DNA from: Desulfuromonadales bacterium
GTDB lineage: Bacteria; Desulfobacterota; Desulfuromonadia; Desulfuromonadales; JACZKF01
DNA length: 32,302 nucleotides
Assembly: GCA_029289095.1 (NCBI GenBank)
Contig: JARFUG010000018.1
Location: 18,774 to 51,075 of the forward strand
Direction of reading: 5' to 3'
Position 1 is the stretch's first letter. Every line of letters starts with the position of its first letter. The position numbers were made by a program, and so were the translations under genes. Below the pieces are notes generated by a model. That model did not search any database. It was given only the letters and a program-made list of their open reading frames with translations, and had not been told where the DNA came from. Below, one piece after another: positions 26,378 through 32,302 of this stretch.

Positions 26378-27181
26378 ATGCAGCGCTCCCCCGCCGTCGC
26401 CGGTCAGTTTTATCCTGCAGGTTCAGAGTCCCTTCGGCGCATCCTCTCCGAACTGATTCCTTCCGCCCCACGCCCCCTCGATGCCGTCGGAGTGGTGGCC
26501 CCCCACGCGGGGTATATCTACTCGGGGGCGATTGCCGGTCGAACCTTGGCTGGTGTGCGGATTCCAAAGACGGTGGTGATCCTCGGCCCCAACCACCACG
26601 GCACGGGGCATCCCGCCGCCGTCTATCCGGCAGGGAATTGGTCAACCCCCCTGGGGCAGAGCGCGATCGATGCGGTGCTGGCCGAGCGGATTCTCGCCGC
26701 CTGCCCCGCCATGGCGCCCGATACGACGGCTCACCGCTACGAACATTCTCTCGAAGTTCAACTCCCCTTTCTTCAGGTTCTCGCCTCCGATGTTCTCATC
26801 GTCCCTATCTGCCTGCGCTACGCCCCCGTGGAGAAACTTCTGGCGATGGGAGAAGGACTCGCCAGTGCGATAGCCTCGGCCGGAGAGGGCGTTCTCATGG
26901 TGGCGAGCAGCGACATGACTCACTATGAGCCCGGCGACATCGCCCGGCAGAAGGACGAGCGCGCCCTGAAGCGCATCCTCGATCTCGATCCCGGCGGTCT
27001 CTACGAGGTTGTGAGCAGCGAGAGGATCTCCATGTGCGGCGTCGTGCCTGTGGTGGTGATGCTGGAGGCGGCCAGACGCCTCGGGGCCGCTTCGGCGACG
27101 CTGGTGCAGTACGGCAATTCCGGAGACGTCACCGGCAACCAGTCCGAAGTGGTCGGGTACGCCGGAGTGGTCGTCTCGTAG
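26378..27181 (+). CDS. MEMO1 family protein (AmmeMemoRadiSam system protein B type)
   Basis: The 267-residue protein starts AVAGQFYPA and has PHAGYIYSGAIAG (His43), GPNHHGTG, EHSLEVQLPFLQ, SSDMTHY and MCGVVP. These are the His and Cys positions that bind metal in human MEMO1. In bacteria the gene often goes with an AMMECR1 gene and a radical SAM gene, but those partners are not next to it here. Its reaction is not settled. The ATG at 26378 has GAAAGGA 8 bases before it, and that site overlaps the stop of the gene before. Confidence 0.88.
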   Translation: MQRSPAVAGQFYPAGSESLRRILSELIPSAPRPLDAVGVVAPHAGYIYSGAIAGRTLAGVRIPKTVVILGPNHHGTGHPAAVYPAGNWSTPLGQSAIDAVLAERILAACPAMAPDTTAHRYEHSLEVQLPFLQVLASDVLIVPICLRYAPVEKLLAMGEGLASAIASAGEGVLMVASSDMTHYEPGDIARQKDERALKRILDLDPGGLYEVVSSERISMCGVVPVVVMLEAARRLGAASATLVQYGNSGDVTGNQSEVVGYAGVVVS

Positions 27182-27202
27182 GGACGTTCCTCGAAAAGAA
27201 CC

Positions 27203-27232
27203 TTGTCATAACCATTGTTTTTGCAGTATAAA
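27203..27232 (+). promoter_or_regulatory. Possible promoter before gltX
   Basis: TTGTCA (27203-27208) and TATAAA (27227-27232), each 5 of 6, are 18 bp apart. The predicted start near 27239 coincides with the first base of the terminator-like hairpin below, so the two calls conflict in part. Confidence 0.4.
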
Positions 27233-27238
27233 AGGCGG

Positions 27239-27268
27239 GGTCGCCCAACGGCGGCCTCTTTTTGTTTT
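27239..27268 (+). terminator. Terminator or leader hairpin between MEMO gene and gltX
   Basis: GGTCGCC pairs with GGCGGCC (7 bp with one G-T pair) around a CAAC loop, followed by TCTTTTTGTTTT. It may end the TauE-MEMO transcript, or it may sit at the 5' end of the gltX message. Confidence 0.55.
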
Positions 27269-27315
27269 CGTTCAAATCGAAAGCATTTCACGCCCGCTCC
27301 TTTCAGTCGCTCGCC

Positions 27316-27339
27316 TCGAGTGAGCGGAGCGAACGGGCG
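27316..27339 (-). repeat. 24-bp dispersed repeat, copy 1
   Basis: Read on the minus strand, this 24-bp segment matches the plus-strand copy at 30333-30356 in 22 of 24 positions (core TTCGCTC-GCTCACTCGA). It lies in the gltX leader and overlaps an imperfect inverted repeat TCGCTC..GAGCGA. Confidence 0.75.
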
Positions 27340-27405
27340 AGAGAATTCTTTACAGGATTACTTCCGTCGACTCTCCAAAATCTTGCGCCTCAAAGGAGTT
27401 ATTTC

Positions 27406-28806
27406 ATGTCCGGCCTGCGTGTCCGATTCGCCCCCAGTCCCACCGGTTATCTGCATATCGGCGGCGCCCGCACCGCTCTTTTCAATTACCTGCTGGCCCG
27501 CAAGGAGAAAGGGACGTTCGTTCTGCGCATCGAGGACACCGACGTGGCGCGCTCGACCCAGGAATCTGTCGACGCCATCCTTCAGGCGATGGAGTGGCTC
27601 GGCCTCTCCTATGACGAGGGGCCGTTCTACCAGTCCGAGCGCTTCGATCTCTACCGGCAGAAGGTGCAGCAGCTTCTCGACTCCGGCAAGGCGTACCGCT
27701 GCTACTGCAGCGCCGAAGAACTGGAGGCGAGGCGTGAGGCGGCTCTGAAAGAGGGGGGAAAGCCGAAGTACGACCGGACGTGCCTGCGGCGAACCGAGGC
27801 GCCCGAAGGAAGCCCCTATGTGGTGCGTTTCCAGGTCGAGGACGAAGAAGGCGTCACCGCTTTCGACGACCGCATCAAGGGGACGATCACCTTTCGCAAC
27901 GATGAGCTCGACGACCTGATCATCCTGCGCTCCGACGGAACCCCGACCTACAATTTCGTCGTCGTCGTAGATGACGCCGAAATGGGCATCAATCTCGTCA
28001 TCCGGGGAGACGATCATATCAACAATACCCCCCGCCAGATTCTCATGTACAAGGCCCTGGGGTATCCGGTCCCCGGGTTTGCGCATGTGCCGATGATCCT
28101 GGGGGCCGACAAGACGCGACTCTCCAAGCGCCACGGCGCCACTTCGGTCATGGTCTATCGCGAGATGGGCTATCTGCCCGAAGCAATGGTCAACTATCTC
28201 GTGCGCCTCGGATGGTCTCACGGCGATGAGGAGATCTTCTCCATGTCCGATCTCATCGACAAATTCACCCTGGAAGCGGTCGGCAAGTCGGCCGGAGTCT
28301 TCAACCCCGAGAAGCTTCTGTGGCTCAATGCGCACTACATCAAGACCGGCGATCCGGCGCGCCTCGGCAAGCTGCTGCTGGAATACCTTGCTGCAGAAGG
28401 AATCGATGCGACGAGGGGTCCCGATCCGGCCGCCGTCGTCGTTACCTTGCGCGAGCGCGCCAGGACGATGGTGGAGATGGCCAAGGGCGCCGCATTCTAC
28501 TACGTGCCCGAAGTCACCTACGAGGCGGAGGCCGCAGCAAAGTTTCTCACCGAGGCGCAGCGTCCCGTCCTGGAGAGCGTCACGGCTCGGCTCGAGGCTC
28601 TGGAGACTTTCGACGAGGAGGCGATCTCTCAGGCATTCGGCATGGTCATGGAAGAGACGGGGCTGAAGCTCGGAAAGGTCGCCCCCCCCGTTCGCGTTGC
28701 ACTGACCGGCAGTACCGTCAGCCCCAGCGTCTACGAGGTCATCGCAGTCCTTGGCCGCGAACAGACCCTTCAGCGCCTGCGCCGGGCCGCCGCCGCCATT
28801 TCCTGA
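27406..28806 (+). CDS. gltX: Glutamyl-tRNA synthetase
   Basis: GltX charges tRNA-Glu. The 466-residue class I enzyme has [19 protein letters not shown] with the HIGH-type motif near the N-terminus and TRLSKRHGA as the KMSKS-type motif at about 240. The anticodon-binding helical domain forms the C-terminal third. The frame is open upstream to 27262, but AAAGGAG precedes the ATG at 27406, and the family start fits. Whether it also charges tRNA-Gln cannot be told; no GatCAB is in the window. Confidence 0.96.
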   Translation: MSGLRVRFAPSPTGYLHIGGARTALFNYLLARKEKGTFVLRIEDTDVARSTQESVDAILQAMEWLGLSYDEGPFYQSERFDLYRQKVQQLLDSGKAYRCYCSAEELEARREAALKEGGKPKYDRTCLRRTEAPEGSPYVVRFQVEDEEGVTAFDDRIKGTITFRNDELDDLIILRSDGTPTYNFVVVVDDAEMGINLVIRGDDHINNTPRQILMYKALGYPVPGFAHVPMILGADKTRLSKRHGATSVMVYREMGYLPEAMVNYLVRLGWSHGDEEIFSMSDLIDKFTLEAVGKSAGVFNPEKLLWLNAHYIKTGDPARLGKLLLEYLAAEGIDATRGPDPAAVVVTLRERARTMVEMAKGAAFYYVPEVTYEAEAAAKFLTEAQRPVLESVTARLEALETFDEEAISQAFGMVMEETGLKLGKVAPPVRVALTGSTVSPSVYEVIAVLGREQTLQRLRRAAAAIS

Positions 28807-28846
28807 CGCTCTGTGGCGCCCCGCTGCAGGGTGTGGTACAAATAAG

Positions 28847-28902
28847 CAGAAGCCAGAAGTCGGGCAGAAGGCAAAAGGCCAAAGGATAAAGGCCGAAGGT
28901 CT
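28847..28902. repeat. Heptamer array between gltX and yacG
   Basis: Eight units in strict 7-bp phase: CAGAAGC, CAGAAGT, CGGGCAG, AAGGCAA, AAGGCCA, AAGGATA, AAGGCCG, AAGGTCT. The later five share AAGG with the element at 12685-12758. No inverted arm is seen here. It ends 16 bp before the yacG ATG. Confidence 0.9.
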
Positions 28903-28918
28903 ATGTGAGTAGCGATTT

Positions 28919-29128
28919 ATGACTGATTCGAAGGAAATCCGCGTCACTTGCCCCCGGTGCCGCGTCCCCGCCCTCTGGCAGGGGAATCCGCATCGGCCGT
29001 TCTGTTCCGAGAGGTGCCGGCTGGTCGATCTGGGGCGGTGGGCATCCGAAGAGTACCGGGTCGCCGGTGGGCCTGTCGATCCTCTCGATCCGGGCAATCT
29101 TGTGGAGTTTCCAAAAAAGGAAGAATGA
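28919..29128 (+). CDS. yacG: DNA gyrase inhibitor YacG
   Basis: This 69-residue zinc protein has CPRC (Cys11, Cys14) and FCSERCR (Cys29, Cys33), then LVDLGRWASEEYRV, the YacG signature. In E. coli YacG binds GyrB and limits gyrase. No strong Shine-Dalgarno precedes the ATG. The heptamer array lies directly upstream. Confidence 0.93.
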   Translation: MTDSKEIRVTCPRCRVPALWQGNPHRPFCSERCRLVDLGRWASEEYRVAGGPVDPLDPGNLVEFPKKEE

Positions 29129-29136
29129 ATTTTTTT

Positions 29137-29172
29137 CTCCGCGAACTCCGCGTTCTCTGCGGTAAATGCGGT
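29137..29172. repeat. 9-bp periodic repeat before queD
   Basis: Four units in 9-bp phase: CTCCGCGAA, CTCCGCGTT, CTCTGCGGT, AAATGCGGT. Units one and two share seven bases. It fills most of the yacG-queD gap. Confidence 0.6.
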
Positions 29173-29207
29173 ATCTGATTACGAATGGGTTCAGTTCAGG
29201 AGAGCCG

Positions 29208-29579
29208 ATGTATCACCTCACGATTCACACCGATTTTGCCGCCGCGCACAATCTCATCAACTACCAGGGGGATTGCGAAAATCTCCACGGCCACAACTGG
29301 AAAGTGGAGGTCACGGTGGGCGCCCGGGAACTCGACAAGGCCGGGTTGGGGATCGATTTCAAGATTCTCAAGCGCCGGACCAAGGAAGTCCTGGGGCTTC
29401 TCGACCATAAATACCTCAACGAGGTCGCGCCCTTCGACCGGCTGAGCCCCTCGTCCGAGAACATCTCGCGCTTTCTCTTCGAGAAACTCGCAGATGTCCT
29501 CGACGACGGCAATGTCAAGGTTGAAAAGGTCACCGTCTGGGAGTCCGACAATGCCTGCGCCTCCTACACCCTCGACTGA
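29208..29579 (+). CDS. queD: 6-carboxy-5,6,7,8-tetrahydropterin synthase
   Basis: QueD makes 6-carboxytetrahydropterin from dihydroneopterin triphosphate, a step to queuosine. The 123-residue protein has zinc ligands His14, His27 and His29 and the catalytic Cys23 in CENLHGH, the CxxxHGH pattern of true QueD. CAGGAG lies 6 bases before the ATG at 29208, chosen over a start at 29166. The end overlaps queE by 29 bp. Confidence 0.95.
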   Translation: MYHLTIHTDFAAAHNLINYQGDCENLHGHNWKVEVTVGARELDKAGLGIDFKILKRRTKEVLGLLDHKYLNEVAPFDRLSPSSENISRFLFEKLADVLDDGNVKVEKVTVWESDNACASYTLD

Positions 29580-30312
29580 CGGGCAGCTTCTTGAGGTCTT
29601 CTCGTCGATCCAGGGCGAGGGTCTTTATGTTGGGTGCCGCCAGGTCTTCCTGCGCATGGCAGGTTGCAACCTCGACTGCGCTTATTGCGACACCCCCTTC
29701 GTCCCCCAGCCCGACTGTCGGTTGGAGGACGCTCCCGGGTCGCGAAACTTCCGCAACCTCCCCAACCCCGTCCCTCTTGAGACTCTCTACAACATCCTCT
29801 TCCAGTGGAACGAGTTCGTCCCCGGCGTTCACCACTCCCTGAGCGTGACGGGCGGCGAGCCCCTCGTCCAGGCCGAGGTTCTTCGGGAGTGGCTCCCTGC
29901 GCTGCGGCAGATCTTTCCCATCTACCTGGAGACCAACGGCTCTCTCCCCGATGCACTGGAGCCCCTTCTGCCCGACATCGACATCGTCTCCATGGATTTC
30001 AAGCTCCCTTCCCAGACCGGGCTGGCGCCGCTTTGGGACGAGCACAGGCGCTTTCTCACGCTGGCCCGGGAGCGCGCCTGCCAGGTGAAGATGGTGGTGG
30101 GGGAGGACACCCCCTGGGAGGAGATCGAGGAAGCGGCCACACTGCTGCAGGAGGTCGCTCCGGAAGTCCCCCTCATCCTCCAGGCCCTCACGCGAAACGC
30201 CAAGATCGCCGTCTCCGGCCGCGTTCTGATGGAGATGCAGACCCGGGCCGCACGGATTCATCCACCCACGCGGGTTATCCCGCAGACGCACCGGTTCCTG
30301 GGGTTGCTTTAA
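29551..30312 (+). CDS. queE: 7-carboxy-7-deazaguanine synthase
   Basis: QueE is a radical SAM enzyme that turns carboxytetrahydropterin into 7-carboxy-7-deazaguanine. The 253-residue protein has EVFSSIQGEG and the cluster motif CNLDCAYC (Cys39, Cys43, Cys46; Cx3Cx2C), then VTGGEPL and the strand FPIYLETNG. GGGAG lies 8 bases before the ATG inside queD. QueC, next in the pathway, is not in the window. Confidence 0.95.
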   Translation: MPAPPTPSTDGQLLEVFSSIQGEGLYVGCRQVFLRMAGCNLDCAYCDTPFVPQPDCRLEDAPGSRNFRNLPNPVPLETLYNILFQWNEFVPGVHHSLSVTGGEPLVQAEVLREWLPALRQIFPIYLETNGSLPDALEPLLPDIDIVSMDFKLPSQTGLAPLWDEHRRFLTLARERACQVKMVVGEDTPWEEIEEAATLLQEVAPEVPLILQALTRNAKIAVSGRVLMEMQTRAARIHPPTRVIPQTHRFLGLL

Positions 30313-30332
30313 CAAAAATCAAGTAAATCTCA

Positions 30333-30356
30333 CGCCCCTTCGCTCGGCTCACTCGA
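30333..30356 (+). repeat. 24-bp dispersed repeat, copy 2
   Basis: It matches the minus-strand copy at 27316-27339 in 22 of 24 positions. It lies 20 bp after queE. Confidence 0.75.
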
Positions 30357-30393
30357 CGTCGACAGCTCAAAAGCGAAACTCAAAGGCGAATGG

Positions 30394-30472
30394 AACGCGG
30401 ATTTACGCAGAAAAAGCTCTGATAAGAATCTGATTTCAATTTTATCTGCGCGCATCAGATTTGATCCGCGTT
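30394..30472. repeat. Nested palindromic repeat before creatininase-family gene
   Basis: The outer arms are AACGCGGAT (30394-30402) and ATCCGCGTT (30464-30472). The inner arms are AATCTGAT (30427-30434) and ATCAGATT (30454-30461). It looks like a dispersed palindromic element of about 80 bp with an AT-rich centre, 62 bp before the gene at 30535. Confidence 0.8.
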
Positions 30473-30534
30473 CAAATTAGATTTTGATTCTTTGTTCTTC
30501 CCACATGATCATGGGGGGCTGCAGGAGAACATCG

Positions 30535-31254
30535 ATGATCCTCGAAGAGATGACGATGCCGGAGTTCGAGGAGGGGCTTAAGAAGACGCGCACCGTCTAT
30601 ATCCCCTTCGGGGCGACCGAAGAGCATGGCAGCCATCTCCCCCTCTCCACGGATACGCTGATGGCGGCCGAGGTCGGGCGCAAGCTCGCCCTCAGGCGCC
30701 CCATTTTTATCGCGCCGGCCATCCCCTACGGCGTCTGCCGCTCCACCTCCTGCCACCCTGGAACGGTCTCCATTACCACGGCGACGCTGCGTTCGCTGGT
30801 CATCGATCTCGTCACCGACTTCTACCGCCAGGGGCTGCGCACCTTCATCCTTCTCACAGGCCACGCCGGGGGGACCCACGGCGCCGTTCTCATCGATGCG
30901 GGCGAAGAGCTGCTGCAGCGTTTCCCTGATATCGGCATCGCCGTTCTGACCGAATATCATCTGGCAAGCAGGGAGGGGAGGGCCATCATCGAGACTCCGG
31001 ACGACTCCCACGCCGGGGAGATCGAGACGTCGCGCCTCCTGCACAGCCATCCGCACCTGGTCAAGGGTGAAGGACAGAAGGAATACCCGAATTTTCCCGC
31101 GGGAATTCTGGTGAGGGACAAGCGCCGGTACTGGCCCGGTGGCGTCTGGGGAGATCCGACCAGAGCGAGCGCCGAAAAGGGGGCGCGTCTTGAAGAGATC
31201 GTGGTCTCGGCCCTGGAGCGCCTCGTGGATGAACTCGAAAAAGAAATCACCTGA
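30535..31254 (+). CDS. Creatininase family amidohydrolase
   Basis: The 239-residue protein shows the creatininase metal motif: GATEEHGSHLPLSTD with Glu29, His31 and Asp40, then TGHAGG and HAGEIETS. The family cleaves cyclic amides and includes creatininase, an archaeal formamide hydrolase of riboflavin/F420 synthesis, and the peptidase MftE. None of the partner genes of those pathways are seen here, so the substrate is open. GCAGGAG lies 8 bases before the ATG at 30535. Confidence 0.88.
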   Translation: MILEEMTMPEFEEGLKKTRTVYIPFGATEEHGSHLPLSTDTLMAAEVGRKLALRRPIFIAPAIPYGVCRSTSCHPGTVSITTATLRSLVIDLVTDFYRQGLRTFILLTGHAGGTHGAVLIDAGEELLQRFPDIGIAVLTEYHLASREGRAIIETPDDSHAGEIETSRLLHSHPHLVKGEGQKEYPNFPAGILVRDKRRYWPGGVWGDPTRASAEKGARLEEIVVSALERLVDELEKEIT

Positions 31255-31338
31255 TGATCCGTCCCGCTGCCCCTTTTTCATGCAGAAGGCCAGCACCCTT
31301 GAAATGGTGCGCCTTTGACCGTTGCTGTCCACAGAAAG

Positions 31339-31381
31339 GGGCTCCCTTATCCATAATGGCTGTGGATAGGCGAGGGAGCCC
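31339..31381. other. Long two-part hairpin in the gap before wrbA
   Basis: The outer arms are GGGCTCCCT (31339-31347) and AGGGAGCCC (31373-31381), a perfect 9 bp. The inner arms TATCCA (31348-31353) and TGGATA (31363-31368) are directly stacked on the left and separated by GGCG on the right. No T-run follows. It could be a structured RNA, a terminator without tail, or an operator. Confidence 0.6.
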
Positions 31382-31409
31382 TTGTCAGGCTCTGAGGAAA
31401 TTGTAGACT
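31382..31409 (+). promoter_or_regulatory. Possible wrbA promoter
   Basis: TTGTCA (31382-31387) and TAGACT (31404-31409) are 16 bp apart. The -35 directly follows the hairpin at 31339-31381. The leader to the ATG would be about 49 nt. Confidence 0.35.
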
Positions 31410-31464
31410 GTCTGATGTAATCCGGATACCCGGCCAATCTGCTATCCAAAGGAGGTCGATTCTC

Positions 31465-32142
31465 ATGGCGAACGCAAGCGAGCAGCAGACCAACATCCTC
31501 GTGGCCTACTACAGCACCTACGGACATACCTTCCAGATGGCCGAGTCGGTTGTCGAAGGGGCGCGCAGCATCCCGGGAACCGAGGTGCGCCTTCGCCGCA
31601 TTCCCGAACTCGAGGAGGCCCGAAAGGCCCTCTCGAAGCAGGACGCCTATGTGAAGGCTCAGGAGCGCCAGGCTGAGATCCCAGAGGTCACCCACGACGA
31701 TCTGCGCTGGGCCCACGGGATCCTCTGGGGCACCCCGACCCGCTACGGCAACATGACAGCTCAGATGAAACAGTTCATCGACACCACTGGAGCGTTGTGG
31801 ATGGCCGGTGACCTGGAGGACAAGGTCACCGGAGTCTTCACCAGCACCGCCACCATTCACGGGGGCCAGGAGTCGACGGTCCTGACGAGCCTCGTGCCTC
31901 TGCTGCACCTGGGGATGATCTTCATCGGCACTCCCTACGGGCAGAATCCGCAGATTCTCGTCACCGACGGCATTGGCGGTTCACCCTACGGTCCCGGCAC
32001 CCTGGCGGGACCCGACGGCTCCCGCCAGCCCGTCGAGTCGGAACTCCAGACGGCACGAAATCTTGGAAGCCGCGCCGCCCGGGTGGCGCAGCGGACCAAA
32101 ATCCTCCGCCAGACCGAAGAGCACGGAAAACAGTCTTCCTAG
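31465..32142 (+). CDS. wrbA: NAD(P)H:quinone oxidoreductase, WrbA type
   Basis: WrbA is a flavodoxin-like FMN enzyme that reduces quinones by two electrons in the cytoplasm. The 225-residue protein has the FMN loop YYSTYGHTFQMA, the motif WGTPTRYGNM, TSTATIHGGQE and the C-terminal GSRAARVA helix. AAAGGAGG lies before the ATG. It has about 20 more residues than E. coli WrbA, mostly insertions and a short tail. The stop TAG is made by a T and the first two bases of the inverted-repeat element at 32141, so that element may have changed the C-terminus. Confidence 0.93.
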   Translation: MANASEQQTNILVAYYSTYGHTFQMAESVVEGARSIPGTEVRLRRIPELEEARKALSKQDAYVKAQERQAEIPEVTHDDLRWAHGILWGTPTRYGNMTAQMKQFIDTTGALWMAGDLEDKVTGVFTSTATIHGGQESTVLTSLVPLLHLGMIFIGTPYGQNPQILVTDGIGGSPYGPGTLAGPDGSRQPVESELQTARNLGSRAARVAQRTKILRQTEEHGKQSS

Positions 32143-32302
32143 TGTTCCGTGCGGTTTATTTCCCTCCATTAATTCTGGTCCTTTTGCCCGCTGGCTGGAT
32201 TGCGTCTCCTCGGCTTAGCTTTGGCCAGGCCGGCGTCGACGCCCCCTGCCAGCGGCCAAAATTGCTCAGAGTTACTTGAAAGGACTAACCGCACGGGACA
32301 CT
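32141..32302. mobile_element. MITE-like inverted-repeat element (162 bp)
   Basis: The left end AGTGTTCCGTGCGGTT and the right end AACCGCACGGGACACT (32287-32302) are inverted copies with one mismatch in 16. The similarity continues inward for about 65 bp with gaps; both sides contain TAA-TCTG, TTTTG-CCGCTGGC and GCGTC. No transposase frame is present. It could be a MITE or a non-autonomous copy of an unknown IS. The last base of the window is the last base of the right end, so flanking target duplication cannot be seen. Confidence 0.7.

Noticed and set aside
27358-29097. A 579-residue open frame on the minus strand
   Set aside because: It is antisense to gltX and yacG, has no family motifs and exists because GC-rich codons leave the opposite strand open.

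Overview
The window looks like chromosomal core DNA from a GC-rich, Gram-negative bacterium with a lipopolysaccharide outer membrane. It most resembles a deltaproteobacterium of the Desulfuromonadales/Geobacter type. That placement is inference from gene content: the order kds - lpt - rpoN - hpf - ptsN - hprK - rapZ - mannose-class PTS, a PFK with PPi-type active-site residues, a CFI-box C-terminal protein, and many short intergenic tandem repeats. No marker gene such as 16S rRNA is present to prove it.

Layout. 1-3032: tail of a CFI-box protein, a convergent MFS transporter, a 21-copy heptamer array, and a 6-phosphofructokinase on the minus strand. 3033-7393: a plus-strand metal-type operon behind a long leader with a possible sigma-54 site. 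It encodes an HMA/SurA-N-like exported protein, a DUF2318 membrane protein, an FtsX-like permease, a LolD/MacB-like ATPase and two small Cys-pair membrane proteins. 7601-9109: an orphan soluble PAS-PAS histidine kinase. 9411-16106: all four Kdo genes (kdsB, kdsA, kdsD, kdsC) with pyrG, which supplies the CTP used by KdsB, followed by lptC-lptA-lptB for LPS transport. 16194-25092: rpoN (sigma-54), hpf, ptsN, hprK, rapZ, EIIA/B/C/D of a mannose-class PTS, HPr and Enzyme I, so a whole phosphorelay with both His and Ser phosphorylation of HPr. 25203-25276: tRNA-Cys with a clear promoter and terminator. 25543-31254: TauE/SafE permease, MEMO-family protein, gltX, yacG, queD, queE and a creatininase-family hydrolase. 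31465-32302: wrbA, whose stop codon is formed by a 162-bp inverted-repeat element that ends at the last base of the window.

The most unusual signal is in the gaps. At least six intergenic spacers carry strictly phased 7-bp repeats, each with a different heptamer. Several continue into an inverted arm in heptamer steps, so the spacer can fold as a long hairpin. Two other spacers show 9- and 10-bp-like spacing or nested palindromes. Several of these arrays sit inside apparent operons, directly before a start codon. This may be a family of dispersed elements whose 7-bp phase is kept while its sequence changes.

The genes are mostly well-known housekeeping functions. I found no CRISPR array, prophage, toxin-antitoxin pair or obvious defence system.
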